NCBI GenBank assembly: GCA_019411365.1
Contig: DXQT01000040.1
Span: 1 to 24,885 of the forward strand
Length of the DNA: 24,885 nucleotides
Direction: 5' to 3'
DNA from: Roseburia sp.
Lineage (GTDB): Bacteria; Bacillota_A; Clostridia; Lachnospirales; Lachnospiraceae
Numbering within the stretch: the first letter of the stretch is position 1; each line of letters starts with the position of its first letter. The notes below the pieces were generated by a model that saw only the letters and a list, made by a program, of their open reading frames with translations, was not told the DNA's origin and did not search any database. Shown here piece after piece: positions 6,067 through 16,219 of the stretch. A program made the translations under genes and the position numbers.

Positions 6067-8043
6067 ATGAAACGTTTACTGGCCTATTTAAAACCGCACA
6101 AATGGGTTATGACTGCTGCGACAGTCCTCGTCCTCTTTATCATCGTGGTAGAACTTTACCGCCCGATCGTCATCGGTGATGCGATCGATGATTATATCAA
6201 CGGCTATTACGCACCGTACATCGAAACCACTGCGGATGCGCCGGGTGCTGTTCCTTATCATGACACTTACCTGACAAGAGATTTTGAAGCGGCAGACGGA
6301 CAGAATTACGATCAGATTCTTCTATATAATAATCAATATTATATGGCAGAAAATCTTTCATCCGAAGAATGTGATGCATTAAAAAATGCAGATGCCGCCA
6401 CACTTTCATCTTATGTAAACCAAAGTGCAACGCCTCTCACAAGGGACGACTTAAAAGATTTGCGGCATTATGATTTTGCCGGCATTTTGAAAGCGGCCGC
6501 CCTCTATCTGCTGCTTCTGCTCACCGGATTTGTCTTAAATGCATTAGACACCTGGATTTTGCAGAAAATGGGACAGGAGATCATTTACCAGATGCGTGAG
6601 GAGGTATTTACCCACATTCACAGCTTATCGTTAAACTTTTTCAACAATACGCCTGTGGGAAAACTTGTCACCCGTGTCTCCAACGACACCGAAGCGGTCA
6701 ATGAACTTTTCTCCACCATTTTGGTAAAACTCTTTAAAAACATTGTAAAAATTATCGGATATGCCGTTGTCATGCTCTCCATTAATGTCAAAATGGCTCT
6801 CGTATCCTTTGCACTGCTGCCGCTTGTCACAGTGCTGACCTTCTTTTTCCGTTTTATGTCAAGGAAGGCATACGAGCTTACAAGAAACCGCATTACCGAC
6901 TTAAACACATTTTTATCGGAACACCTCTCCGGCATGAAGCTCATCCAGATTTTTGCAAGGGAAGAGGAAAAATATGCACAGTTTGAAAAGAAATCCGAAG
7001 ATTTATACAAGGCAAACTGGCGTGAGGTTATGACATTTGCGATTTTTCGTCCATCCATTTATCTGGTGTCCGTGCTTGCCATGATGCTTGTGATTGGAAC
7101 CGGAAGTGCCGGGGTGTTAAACCAGACGCTCTCGCTCGGAACGCTGTTTATTTTTATCACCTATATTTCCTCGTTTTTTGATCCGATCCAGGAACTTGCA
7201 GAACAGTTTGGTACCTTGCAGTCCTCTCTCGCCTCTGCCGGAAAAATTTTCTCCATTTTAGACGAGAAACCGGACATTGTAAAACCAGCGCACCCGGTTG
7301 AAGTCAACATCAAAGGACGCATCGAATTCCGTCATGTATGGTTCGCCTATGAGAAGGACGATTATATTTTAAAAGACATCAGTTTCGTCATCGAACCGGG
7401 CGAAAAAGTTGCATTTGTCGGTGCTACCGGAGCTGGAAAATCTTCTATCTTAAATCTGATCGGACGATACTTTGACATCCAGAAAGGTGAGATTTTGATC
7501 GACGGCGTCAACATCAAAGACATCGACACTGATGTGCTGCGCGCCGCGATTGGGCAGGTACAGCAGGATGTATTTATTTTTACCGGGGATATTAAGAGCA
7601 ATATTTCACTGGACAATGAAAATATTTCCATTGAAGACGTAAAACGTGCCGCAGAGATCGTGCACGCAGATTCCTTTATCGAAAAAATGCCGGGCGGCTA
7701 TGATGCCCCTGTCACAGAGCGCGGAAGCACCTTATCCGCCGGACAACGACAGTTACTCTCCTTTGCGAGAACCCTGGCTTACGATCCGACCATCCTTGTC
7801 TTAGACGAGGCAACTGCCAATATCGACACGGAGACCGAGGCTCTTATCACAAGTGCCCTGGCAAAACTCATGGAGGGCAGAACTACGATCATGGTTGCAC
7901 ACAGACTTTCCACGATCCAGCATGCCGACAAGATCATTGTCATGCATCAGGGACAGATCAAGGAAGCCGGCACCCATCAGGAACTTCTCGCCCAGAACGG
8001 ACTGTACCGGAAATTGTACGATCTGCAGCTTGTGGAAGCGTGA
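6067..8043 (+). CDS. Heterodimeric ABC exporter, catalytic subunit
   Basis: A 658-residue half transporter, partner of the preceding gene. Walker A is GATGAGKSS (from residue 452, Lys 458), the signature is LSAGQ (556-560; Ala replaces the usual Gly), and Walker B is LDEA with canonical Glu 581. The changed signature would face the partner's degenerate site, so the pair has one working and one degenerate ATPase site. About 90 polar residues (roughly 47-140) lie between the first and second membrane helices, making an enlarged extracellular loop rich in Tyr, Asp and Asn. AGGAGG precedes the ATG. No clear T-run terminator follows. Confidence 0.92.
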   Translation: MKRLLAYLKPHKWVMTAATVLVLFIIVVELYRPIVIGDAIDDYINGYYAPYIETTADAPGAVPYHDTYLTRDFEAADGQNYDQILLYNNQYYMAENLSSEECDALKNADAATLSSYVNQSATPLTRDDLKDLRHYDFAGILKAAALYLLLLLTGFVLNALDTWILQKMGQEIIYQMREEVFTHIHSLSLNFFNNTPVGKLVTRVSNDTEAVNELFSTILVKLFKNIVKIIGYAVVMLSINVKMALVSFALLPLVTVLTFFFRFMSRKAYELTRNRITDLNTFLSEHLSGMKLIQIFAREEEKYAQFEKKSEDLYKANWREVMTFAIFRPSIYLVSVLAMMLVIGTGSAGVLNQTLSLGTLFIFITYISSFFDPIQELAEQFGTLQSSLASAGKIFSILDEKPDIVKPAHPVEVNIKGRIEFRHVWFAYEKDDYILKDISFVIEPGEKVAFVGATGAGKSSILNLIGRYFDIQKGEILIDGVNIKDIDTDVLRAAIGQVQQDVFIFTGDIKSNISLDNENISIEDVKRAAEIVHADSFIEKMPGGYDAPVTERGSTLSAGQRQLLSFARTLAYDPTILVLDEATANIDTETEALITSALAKLMEGRTTIMVAHRLSTIQHADKIIVMHQGQIKEAGTHQELLAQNGLYRKLYDLQLVEA

Positions 8044-8209
8044 CAGTCCAATTTTTGTAACGACAGTTTATATGTCCCCTCCCTCAAAAATTGAGCTGCT
8101 ATCGCTTCTGGATCTTAGGTTTACAGGAATTACGAAAACCATTACTTCATTTACATACACAGTACAACGTGGAGATTCCATATGACACCATCGACATGGA
8201 CTTCATGAA

Positions 8210-8240
8210 GTTGCGACCACCCCTACAAGGGGTGGTCGCG
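8210..8240. repeat. Strong perfect hairpin between ABC exporter and GH3 genes
   Basis: GCGACCACCCCT and AGGGGTGGTCGC form a 12-bp perfect stem with a loop of about 3 bases. Neither side has a T-run. The position between convergent genes suggests a terminator, but the lack of T-runs and the small palindrome ACTTCATGAAGT just before it would also fit the end of a lost insertion element. The rest of 8044-8328 has no gene I recognise; a weaker stem at about 8286-8310 (CAGCAAAACA against TGTTTTACTG) is also present. Confidence 0.5.
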
Positions 8241-8328
8241 ACTAACATAACGGATGCTATCATAAAATCCATTTTCTTACACAGCAAAACAGCAAGTGTT
8301 TTACTGCCTGGTGAACGGTACCCTCTGA

Positions 8329-11163
8329 TTATTTCCGAATCTCCACCCACTCCATCTCAAGCTTCGGTTTCACAACCTCTGTTTTGATCTCGTAGTATCC
8401 CTGTTTTAATTCCACACGGCAAATCTTCTGCGTGTTCGGTCTGCCTTCCGTGCCGCTCGTCTGCAATGTGAAGAATAATTCATCGTTGAGATAGAGGTTT
8501 GCGGCTGCCTGTGCCAGATTTGACTGCGGAGAAATAAATTTTACAACAACATTGTATACACCAGACTGGTTTACATAAATCTTCTGTGACACTTTATCTT
8601 CCGGAACAATGCTTATATCGCTTTCCCCAGTTGCCCCTTCTGATCCAGCCCCCTGCAACGGCTCATATGCCTTCACTTCCTCCAACGGTCTTAACGGACG
8701 TTTCATAACCGGAGCATTTAAAATAAACCGACAGATATTTTTTGCAGAGCGCTGCAACTCCCCAATGGTCAGCTTTCCATTGTCCAGTGCCTCCAAAATA
8801 TCATCGCCCATGGCATTGATCTCCGCGCCGTTATTGTTGACGACCATGTAAAGGTCGTTCTGGGAGCGCACCATTGAAGAAAGTGCATGATGATCCTGCT
8901 TGCCACCTTTTACAACATCATTGACACTTGCCCACCAGTCGGTCATGACAATGCCTTCATACCCCCACTCTCCTCTTAAGATCGTGGTATTTAAATCATA
9001 ATTGGATGATGTCCAGTGTCCATTGATCGGATTATAAGATGTCATAATAGAGGAGGCTTCCCCTTCTTTGACTGCAATCTCAAATCCTTTCAGATAAATC
9101 TCACGCAGTGCACGCTCTGACACAACAGAATCTACTGTATGTCTTGCCGTCTCCTGGTTGTTCGCCGCAAAATGCTTCACCGTTGCAAAAGAGCCGCCTT
9201 TTTTGATTCCCCTTGTCACTGCTGCCGCAAAACATCCGGTCACATAAGGATCTTCACTGAAATACTCAAAATTGCGTCCGTTCAACGGATAGCGGTGGAT
9301 ATTAATTCCAGGTCCGAGCAGAGTGTCTACTTCGTTTGCAACCAGCTCTTTTCCTTCCATCACATAAAGTTCTTCCATCATTGGAATGTTAAACGAACAT
9401 GCAAGCAGTGTTCCGATTGGAAGCTGTGTTGCCTTCAATCCGCTCTCCATACGGATACCGGAAGGTCCGTCTGCACAGCAGGCAGCCGGGATTCCATATT
9501 CATACAGGCGGTCGCTGACACCTCCAAATGTGGATGCCGTACCCGGTGTTACTTTCGGGCTGCTCATTCCTTCCCCGCGCACGATCGTGGCAAGTTCCTC
9601 TTTGGTCAATTGCGCGATAAATGTATCCAAATCTGCTTTTCCCTCTGCAACATCCGAAAAACGGATTCCTTTGTCTCCGGTGATTGCAAGCTGCTCCGGC
9701 AAATGCGCCTCAATCCGTTCCTGTAACCGGATGGTCTGCTGCGGCACTGCCTCCTTTTCCTGCTGATAGCTTCCATCCTCCCGGCTCTGTCCCGGACGGA
9801 TGCGCTCAAATGCTTCTGTCGGTGCGAGTGCTTCCTGCAGGGCTTCCGTCACACAAAGCTCTTTTACGATATATGCTCCTTTTCCATCCACATCTGCGAT
9901 TTTCGTATTCCGCACACTATTACCCACATGGAATACGTAAGCACCTGCCTCTGATACATAGCAGGACTTGTGGCCTGCCACACCGGAATCATCATATGAA
10001 GCAAGATTTTTTACCGGAATGTGCAGTGTCATTTTCTGTTTTTCTCCCGGAGCCAGCTCCTTTGTCTTTGCAAATGCTTTTAATTCTCTCGCCGGTTTTC
10101 CAAGTTTTCCCTGCGGTGCCTGCACATAGACCTGTACGACCTCTTTTCCCCTGCAGCCTCCTGTATTTTTCACACAGATGGTAATCTGCACTTCTTTTCC
10201 TGCACATGTTCCATTATCAATCGATACTCCGTGACTGCCCCAGGCACCTCCGACTTCGGATTCTTCTGTAACCGTCTCTGCTTTTAAAATTTCAATGTCA
10301 AACTTCGAATAGGAAAGTCCAAAACCGAACTCATACATGACTTTTTCCGGGCAGAATGTCTCAAAATAGCGGTATCCCACATAGATATCTTCGGTGTAAA
10401 AATTGCGCACAGTGTCTCCGAAATCGTTCGCCGCCGGATAATCTGCCAGTGAACATGCGATCGTGTCCGTCAGTTTTCCACTTGGAGACACTTTTCCACT
10501 CAAAACATCCGCAACTGCATTTCCACTCTCCATGCCGCCCTGCCAGATATAGAGCACGGAACGGATATGATCCTTGTATACAGGATTCTTAAGCCAGCTC
10601 ATGTCTATGATATTCGACACGTTCAAAAGCACTGCGACCTGTTCAAAATGCGCTGTCAGAACCTTCAGATTTTCAAGTTCTTCCGGCGTCAGAAGGTAAC
10701 TGCCCGCCTCATTTGCATAATCCTTATCTTCGCCTGCAGTACGTCCGATAATAAAAATCGCTTTCTCTGATTTTTCTGCTGCGGCTGCCGCAATCTCCTC
10801 TGTGATAACCATCTCTTTCTGGTGCCACGGCTCTGCTGCCCAGCCGCCACCGCCGTTGTCAAACGGGTGGTCTTTTAACCACGCTCTGTAAATGTCTGCC
10901 AGCTCCTCATTCAAAGTAAAGCTGCCGCTCTCTCTCATTCCATCATAAATATTCACCGCATAAGGCACGTTGACAGCTCCGCCGGAACCAGTCCCGCTGC
11001 GGTAAGTCTCAAACTGGCACCTGCCAAACACAGACACCATCTCTTCCTTTTTCAATGGGAGCATGTGACCTTCATTTTTCAATAAAACGGCTCCCTCTGC
11101 GGCTGCCGCCCTGCAATATGCTCCAAATCCTTCCAATGGTACTCCGATTGTACTCATACTCAT
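8329..11163 (-). CDS. Domain-permuted GH3 beta-glycosidase
   Basis: A 944-residue enzyme of glycoside hydrolase family 3 with its domains in reversed order. The alpha/beta sandwich normally at the C-terminus comes first (about 10-285, with [10 protein letters not shown] and EFGFGLSYS at 278-286), followed by a fibronectin-III-like domain (about 320-430, [25 protein letters not shown]). The catalytic TIM barrel is third (about 515-800, with Lys663-His664 in VKHFAANN and nucleophile Asp742 in GIVMTDWWA). A C-terminal beta domain (about 860-944) resembles a carbohydrate-binding module. Permuted GH3 enzymes are known from Ruminococcus and Butyrivibrio. There is no signal peptide, so it probably acts in the cytoplasm on imported beta-glucosides or xylosides. 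GGAGG precedes the ATG. It is divergent from an AraC gene, its likely regulator. Confidence 0.93.
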   Translation of the reverse strand: MSMSTIGVPLEGFGAYCRAAAAEGAVLLKNEGHMLPLKKEEMVSVFGRCQFETYRSGTGSGGAVNVPYAVNIYDGMRESGSFTLNEELADIYRAWLKDHPFDNGGGGWAAEPWHQKEMVITEEIAAAAAEKSEKAIFIIGRTAGEDKDYANEAGSYLLTPEELENLKVLTAHFEQVAVLLNVSNIIDMSWLKNPVYKDHIRSVLYIWQGGMESGNAVADVLSGKVSPSGKLTDTIACSLADYPAANDFGDTVRNFYTEDIYVGYRYFETFCPEKVMYEFGFGLSYSKFDIEILKAETVTEESEVGGAWGSHGVSIDNGTCAGKEVQITICVKNTGGCRGKEVVQVYVQAPQGKLGKPARELKAFAKTKELAPGEKQKMTLHIPVKNLASYDDSGVAGHKSCYVSEAGAYVFHVGNSVRNTKIADVDGKGAYIVKELCVTEALQEALAPTEAFERIRPGQSREDGSYQQEKEAVPQQTIRLQERIEAHLPEQLAITGDKGIRFSDVAEGKADLDTFIAQLTKEELATIVRGEGMSSPKVTPGTASTFGGVSDRLYEYGIPAACCADGPSGIRMESGLKATQLPIGTLLACSFNIPMMEELYVMEGKELVANEVDTLLGPGINIHRYPLNGRNFEYFSEDPYVTGCFAAAVTRGIKKGGSFATVKHFAANNQETARHTVDSVVSERALREIYLKGFEIAVKEGEASSIMTSYNPINGHWTSSNYDLNTTILRGEWGYEGIVMTDWWASVNDVVKGGKQDHHALSSMVRSQNDLYMVVNNNGAEINAMGDDILEALDNGKLTIGELQRSAKNICRFILNAPVMKRPLRPLEEVKAYEPLQGAGSEGATGESDISIVPEDKVSQKIYVNQSGVYNVVVKFISPQSNLAQAAANLYLNDELFFTLQTSGTEGRPNTQKICRVELKQGYYEIKTEVVKPKLEMEWVEIRK

Positions 11164-11248
11164 CTGCTTCCTCCAAATACGTTTCTATTTTTATTTTAAA
11201 ATGTTTTCTTTCACATCACATATTCTAGTAAAATCTTCTCTTCTATGC

Positions 11249-11254
11249 TATAAT
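11249..11254 (+). promoter_or_regulatory. Putative -10 box of the AraC regulator gene
   Basis: A perfect TATAAT lies 45 bases before the araC-type ATG. No good -35 is found 17 bases upstream, which is common for activator-dependent promoters. The AT-rich divergent gap 11164-11298 must also hold the GH3 promoter. Confidence 0.4.
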
Positions 11255-11298
11255 TTTTCTATTCAAAAATATAACAATTTTGTCATTGGAGGTTTTCT

Positions 11299-12213
11299 AT
11301 GGATTATCCGGAAGAAAGAAAACAATATATTGACGGCATCGCCTGCCAGTATCTCTGTCATATTGAAAAAGCAGAGAAACCGGGCAATGTATTTTCCGCT
11401 CATTTTCATTATTATATTGAAATGCTCTATGCGCTTTCCGGTCATTTCCGTATTTATTTAAACGGAATTTACCACGAATTTGCGGCAGGGGATTTTGTAC
11501 TGATCAATTCCAGGGAAGTGCACCAGATCGACGCGCTCTCATCAGCGGGCGGCTCTTATATCGTGGTTCGTTTTCTCCCGGAACTCATTTACGACGGCAT
11601 GACGCAGAGCCACTTTGAGTTAAAATATCTGCTTCCATTTATCACCGAAAACAGCATTTACGAAAAAGTAATTTCTTCTTCCATATTAAATGCAAAACAC
11701 TCTGCCATCCCCGGACTTATGAACGAGATTATCCGGGAATCTGAGGAAAAACAATACGGCTACGAGCTTGCGATCAAAAATCACATTGGCGGTATTTTTC
11801 TTTGGCTGCTGCGCTACTGGCATGCAAATGGCGAAGAACCGCTTCTCGAAGATTTTGAAAACCAGCAGTTAAAACAGCAGCTCTCCCCAGCCCTGACCTA
11901 CATGATCACCAACTATGAAAAATCTATCAGTGCAGCGGACATGGCAAAACTCTGTAATTTGAGCTACAGCTATTTTTCCAGAAGTTTCAACCGGCTTTTG
12001 CATATGAATTTCAGTGATTACCTGAATGAGATCCGCATCCGGGAAGCGGAAAAGCTGTTAGTCTCCACTACCCAGAACGTGACGGAGATTGCATCTGCGG
12101 TCGGTTTCTGTACCACAAGTTACTTTATCAAACAGTTTACCAAATACCTGCATATTTCTCCCAAACAATACCAGAAACAAATGCGCCAGGGACAGAAAGA
12201 TTTCATTGCATAA
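11299..12213 (+). CDS. AraC-family transcriptional regulator
   Basis: A 304-residue protein with an N-terminal cupin-like sensor domain (about 15-150; HFHYYIEMLYALSGHF and EFAAGDFVLINSREVHQI are typical sugar-sensing AraC motifs). A C-terminal double helix-turn-helix follows (about 200-295; ISAADMAKLCNLSYSYFSRSF, then NVTEIASAVGFCTTSYFIKQF). GGAGG lies 7 bases before the ATG. The divergent arrangement with the GH3 gene suggests that it switches that enzyme on in response to a beta-linked sugar. Confidence 0.92.
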   Translation: MDYPEERKQYIDGIACQYLCHIEKAEKPGNVFSAHFHYYIEMLYALSGHFRIYLNGIYHEFAAGDFVLINSREVHQIDALSSAGGSYIVVRFLPELIYDGMTQSHFELKYLLPFITENSIYEKVISSSILNAKHSAIPGLMNEIIRESEEKQYGYELAIKNHIGGIFLWLLRYWHANGEEPLLEDFENQQLKQQLSPALTYMITNYEKSISAADMAKLCNLSYSYFSRSFNRLLHMNFSDYLNEIRIREAEKLLVSTTQNVTEIASAVGFCTTSYFIKQFTKYLHISPKQYQKQMRQGQKDFIA

Positions 12214-12240
12214 CCACGCAACACAAGATATAATAGTTTG

Positions 12241-12597
12241 CAGTGTCCAGTGGTTCCTTAACGGTGATTGGCGGTGCCGGACTTGTCATCGGCTCTTTTG
12301 TATCCGGTGGTACTGCAACTCCAAACTTTACCCGATTCGCAAAGTCTGAATATCTGGACTACAAACGACAATGCCTTATATACCGCCGGACTCGGACTTG
12401 CTAATATCTTCCATCAGAAGAAAAAAACTATGGTACTGATCTCCGGTATCATTGGAACGATTTTATCCGTCTGGTTATACTATAACTTCTGTAACTGGTT
12501 AAATGTATTAAACTGGGGGATTTCCTCCATCAATGGCATGGTGGTTGCTGTCGTCTGCTACCTGATTGGATATTTTGTGAAGAAAAATCAGAGATAA
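12241..12597 (+). pseudogene. codB: Remnant of a cytosine permease (CodB-like) gene
   Basis: Two pieces of an NCS1-family cytosine permease lie in different frames. The first (about 12244-12345) reads SGSLTVIGGAGLVIGSFVSG and continues GTATPNFTRFAKS, a typical CodB stretch. The second (about 12350-12597) reads NIWTTNDNALYTAGLGLANI, then LISGIIGTILSVWLYYNF, the CodB C-terminal region. The stretch normally between these motifs (roughly 60-70 residues) is missing, the N-terminal half is absent, and no start codon or ribosome site fits. The last 25 residues (GISSINGMVVAVVCYLIGYF onward) resemble a normal CodB ending less clearly and may come from another source. The stop overlaps the end of the ABC gene on the other strand. 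Confidence 0.75.
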
Positions 12598-14267
12598 ATA
12601 ATACGTCCTAATTCTGCTGAAGTTCTGTGTGAGATGGAAATGACAGTGCGGTCTTTCGCTACACGCTTTAACGCCAGTAACACTGCCTTTTCCGTCTCTG
12701 CATCCAGATTCGCCGTGATCTCATCAAACAGCAGCATTTGTGGTTCCGCCACTGCGGCTCTTGCAATGGATAAGAGCTGCCACTGTCCCTGCGAGAATAA
12801 CTCCGGCGTGCATTTCGTGTCATATCCGTTTTCAGAGCTTTCTATCACATCGTCTAACCCGGTCAGCTCTGCCACTGCTTTTACGCGGTCTGCCGGAATG
12901 GTTTCATCATACAGCGTGATCTGATCGCGCACCGTTCCCGGAACCATGTGGAAGGTCTGTTCTACATAGCCGAACAGTTTCCGTTTCTCTTCCTCCCGGA
13001 CTGCCGCTGCCGGTCTTCCGTGGATCAAAACCTCTCCGCCCTGCGGTTCGTAAAGTCCTAAGAGAAGTTTTAAAATCGTACTTTTTCCTGCCCCGGTTCG
13101 TCCTGCGAGTGTTACCTGCTCCGCGTCCATGACCTTTAAATTCAAATGGTCTAAAACGACATGTTCATCATAACCGAAGGTCACATCCCGAAACTCGACA
13201 AACGGAACATCTGCTGTTTTATTTTCTGAGTGTCCCCCAGCCATCTGTTCCACGCATTCTTCTGCTACTGTCTCGCTGTCCTTTTCCACTATCTGCTTCT
13301 CCTCAAGTGCAAAAAATTCATTGATCCTGTGGATTCCGGCAATCGCAGACTGAATCGTCTGAATCTCCATTCCGAGGCTCTCCACCGGGGAGAATATCTG
13401 TGAGATATAGTTGATGACCGCAACCGCAGTTCCGGCAGACATTCCAAAGAAGGTCAGTACCGTGTGGTTTCCGGACGCGGAAAGCAGCATGACAACTGCG
13501 ACAACCACCGCATTCAATATCAGTATCACCGGGGAGTAAACCGCATCATAAAAATTGGTGCGCTCCATCGCTGCATAACTCTCCCCGATATAAGTGTCGT
13601 AACGCTCTTCCATGTATGCTTCCTTTGCAAGACAATGGATTGTGCGGATATTGTGAAGCGTCTCCGGCACATGACCGGATGCCCGTCCGACAGCCTTTCG
13701 GTTTTCAATCTGCGCCGCCAGCATATTTTTCTGGACATGTCTGGTAAACCAGAATAAAAACGGCAGCAACACCAGCAATACCAGCGTCAGTCCACGGTTT
13801 TGAAACCAGATCACGACAAGGATACTGATAATCTTACATACATCCGCAAACATACTGATAATCCCGGAGGTAAACAGATTTTCCACCGTGTCAACATCCC
13901 CGACAAACCGTGACACCAGTGTTCCCGGCTCCTGCTTATTCACGCTGTCTGCCGTCAGACTTACAAATTTATCCATCAGGCTGCTTCTTAGTGCATGTGT
14001 GATTTTCTGACCAAACACCGTCAGGAGTCCTTCCCTCGCAGCTTCCAATATTCCGGTAAGTGCGAGCAGGACAAAATAGAGAAGGATCACAGAAAACGCC
14101 GCCTCATTACCGGCTGTCACTGTATCAATGATTTTTGCAAGGATCAGCGGAGGAATCAGCGCTGCCACAACTGCTCCGATCACTGCGGTCAGGATTCCGG
14201 CAGACAGCATTTTCTGTTTTTTGATTGTTTCCAGGATCACACTTTTTACCTGTCTTTTCTGTTTCAT
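12588..14267 (-). CDS. Second heterodimeric ABC exporter, catalytic subunit, C-terminus shortened
   Basis: A 559-residue half transporter: six membrane helices (about 15-300), then an ATPase domain. Walker A is GRTGAGKST (Lys 395), the signature is degenerate FSQGQ (491-495) and Walker B is FDEI with Glu 516. As in the first exporter, this chain carries the catalytic Glu and a non-canonical signature, complementing the partner. The protein ends SISHRTSAELGRIIYL, shortly after the H-loop, so about 25-35 residues usual at the end of such domains are missing. The stop overlaps debris of a permease gene, which suggests that a deletion trimmed the gene. The ATG overlaps the partner's stop (ATGA), so translation is coupled; AGGAGGAG precedes it. 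Confidence 0.88.
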   Translation of the reverse strand: MKQKRQVKSVILETIKKQKMLSAGILTAVIGAVVAALIPPLILAKIIDTVTAGNEAAFSVILLYFVLLALTGILEAAREGLLTVFGQKITHALRSSLMDKFVSLTADSVNKQEPGTLVSRFVGDVDTVENLFTSGIISMFADVCKIISILVVIWFQNRGLTLVLLVLLPFLFWFTRHVQKNMLAAQIENRKAVGRASGHVPETLHNIRTIHCLAKEAYMEERYDTYIGESYAAMERTNFYDAVYSPVILILNAVVVAVVMLLSASGNHTVLTFFGMSAGTAVAVINYISQIFSPVESLGMEIQTIQSAIAGIHRINEFFALEEKQIVEKDSETVAEECVEQMAGGHSENKTADVPFVEFRDVTFGYDEHVVLDHLNLKVMDAEQVTLAGRTGAGKSTILKLLLGLYEPQGGEVLIHGRPAAAVREEEKRKLFGYVEQTFHMVPGTVRDQITLYDETIPADRVKAVAELTGLDDVIESSENGYDTKCTPELFSQGQWQLLSIARAAVAEPQMLLFDEITANLDAETEKAVLLALKRVAKDRTVISISHRTSAELGRIIYL

Positions 14268-16144
14268 CTGCCACTCCTCCTTTCCTCTGTATGTTCAGAA
14301 ACTGTTTTTCTATTTTCCGTTTCCACTTTCGCATTCTCTCTTTCATCGCTCTGTGTCTCATACAGACTGCGGTACTCCGGTATCTTTTCCAGAATTTCTT
14401 CATGTGTACCGGCCACCGCCTTTCCATCTTCCATCCAGATGACCTGATTCATCTGCGGAAACAGATATAAACGGTGAGAAATTAAGAAAACAATATTGTC
14501 TTTCGTCTGCTGTTTCAAATTGGCAAAAATCTGTTTTTCCGTGTTTTTGTCCAGTGCCGAAAAAGGATCATCCAGAATCAGAACCGGCTTTTTGTGGCAG
14601 AGTGTCCTTGCAAGTGCAAGACGCTTTGCCTGACCGCCGGAGAGACGTACTCCGCCATTTCCAACCACGGTCTTTTTTCCATCCGCCATCTCTGCAACTT
14701 CCTGTTCCATGCACACTGCCTTTAAGTAATCGTCTGCCTCTTTTTTATCACCGAGCAAAATATTATTTTCCACACTGTCAAAAAACAACTCCGGATCATG
14801 TCCAAGATAACCGATCCGCTTCGTGCGGTCTGCCTCGTCCATAGCCTGCAAATCTGTGCCGTCCACAAGAATCTGTCCCTCATAAGGATATTCACACAAA
14901 AATACTTTTCCAAGCGTTGACTTGCCACATGCGACCGCCCCGGTAATACCGATGATCTGTCCTTTCTCTGCAGAAAGACAAATGTCGTCTAAAATTTTCT
15001 TTCCATCCGGATAAGCAAAATTCAGATGACTGATCTGTATTTTTTGCACTGTTGTCTCTGTTTTGCCTGCTGGGACTGTGTCGTTTTTTTCCTTACACTC
15101 CCTGGCATGATTTTCTGCTGTCTGATCTTCGATCGCAGTTCTCTCATCTTTTCGTGTCAGAAGTGGTTTGATACGGTTCCATGAAACCTGTGCTTTATGT
15201 ACCGCATTGAACAACTTCGCAGCGCTTGACGACTTCACGGAAAGTTTCACAAAGCACGACAAAAATGTGGTAAACGCCGCAATGCCCCATGCACGCCAGC
15301 CGGTTCCCAATACATTTTTCTGTCCGAAATACAAAATGAACAGCACACCTGCCATGGAGATGACGCGATACACCGGTGGCATTGCCGTGTTCCAGATGTT
15401 TGCTCTCACGGCTGATTTTTCATACGCAGACAAATTTTCTTCATATGCATTCTGTCTTTCTTTTTCACGCCCGAAAACACGGTATGTGATTGCATTTTCT
15501 GCCCGGTCTAACGTCGCTGCGCTCAGCGCGCCGGACTGTTCCTTGTAGGCAGCCCCGGTTCTCTGGATCATTTTTTTCATTTTTTCTGCGGTCATGTAAG
15601 AGATTGGCGGAAACAGCATACATAAGAGCGCCAGCCGCCAGTCATACCACAAAAGCATTCCGGCATAGGCTGCCAGTGCCACACCTGTATCAAAAATTTC
15701 CGTCGTAAATTTCCGCATTCCCTCCACACAGTCATCAACGTCGAGGATCGCTTTCGTTATGACATTGCCTTCGCCCTCTTCCTTAAGGCTCGCCCTGCTT
15801 TTTCTGACAAGGCTTCCATAGAGGATTTCCTTCATCCTGCGGTTTACATTATTGGCAAAACGGCGGACATAAAAACGCTTGATATATCTCGAACTCTGCA
15901 CGATCACGATCACTGCCACATAGCTTAACACAAGAATCAGCATATCGCCAAACTGTCCGGCACCTCTTAAAATGTCCACAAGACAGCCGGTCATTTTTCC
16001 TTCGAACCACGGTCCTGCAAGCAGTCCTACATTATAGATCAGACCGGATATTGTCACCGCCAGAAATACTTGCCATTCTGCTTTAAAATAGGACAAAATC
16101 CTGTCCGGCTGAAATGATGCTGGCTGTTTCTGTTTTTCTCTCAT
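14264..16144 (-). CDS. Second heterodimeric ABC exporter, subunit with degenerate ATPase site
   Basis: A 626-residue half transporter with membrane helices over about residues 25-320 and a C-terminal ATPase domain. Walker A is GAVACGKST (Lys 408), unusual in having Ala-Val-Ala-Cys in place of the common pattern. The signature is canonical LSGGQ, and Walker B is LDDP with Asp 526 in place of Glu. It therefore supplies the degenerate half-site of the pair. The layout resembles eukaryotic ABCC-type ATPases (GKST, LDDPFSALD), which many Firmicute multidrug pairs share. The ATG at 16144 is preceded by GGAGG at 5 bases; an in-frame upstream ATG at 16183 lies in the terminator hairpin and is unlikely. 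The substrate is unknown. Confidence 0.9.
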   Translation of the reverse strand: MREKQKQPASFQPDRILSYFKAEWQVFLAVTISGLIYNVGLLAGPWFEGKMTGCLVDILRGAGQFGDMLILVLSYVAVIVIVQSSRYIKRFYVRRFANNVNRRMKEILYGSLVRKSRASLKEEGEGNVITKAILDVDDCVEGMRKFTTEIFDTGVALAAYAGMLLWYDWRLALLCMLFPPISYMTAEKMKKMIQRTGAAYKEQSGALSAATLDRAENAITYRVFGREKERQNAYEENLSAYEKSAVRANIWNTAMPPVYRVISMAGVLFILYFGQKNVLGTGWRAWGIAAFTTFLSCFVKLSVKSSSAAKLFNAVHKAQVSWNRIKPLLTRKDERTAIEDQTAENHARECKEKNDTVPAGKTETTVQKIQISHLNFAYPDGKKILDDICLSAEKGQIIGITGAVACGKSTLGKVFLCEYPYEGQILVDGTDLQAMDEADRTKRIGYLGHDPELFFDSVENNILLGDKKEADDYLKAVCMEQEVAEMADGKKTVVGNGGVRLSGGQAKRLALARTLCHKKPVLILDDPFSALDKNTEKQIFANLKQQTKDNIVFLISHRLYLFPQMNQVIWMEDGKAVAGTHEEILEKIPEYRSLYETQSDERENAKVETENRKTVSEHTEERRSGR

Positions 16145-16173
16145 TTTGTCCTCCTTTTCCCTGCAAAACAAGA

Positions 16174-16201
16174 AAGGCATCACACCAAAGTGCGATGCCT
16201 T
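16174..16201 (-). terminator. Terminator after hsp20 and microprotein
   Basis: On the minus strand AAGGCATCGCAC pairs with GTGTGATGCCTT (12 bp, one mismatch) and is followed by TCTTGTTTTGC. It lies after the 26-codon ORF and before the ABC exporter start, so it separates the heat-shock unit from the exporter. Confidence 0.7.
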
Positions 16202-16219
16202 CCATTCATTTCTGACTGT

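Noticed and set aside
9139..10184. Long plus-strand ORFs opposite the GH3 gene (195 and 166 residues)
   Set aside because: They are antisense shadows of a strongly supported GH3 coding sequence, without ribosome sites or recognisable motifs.
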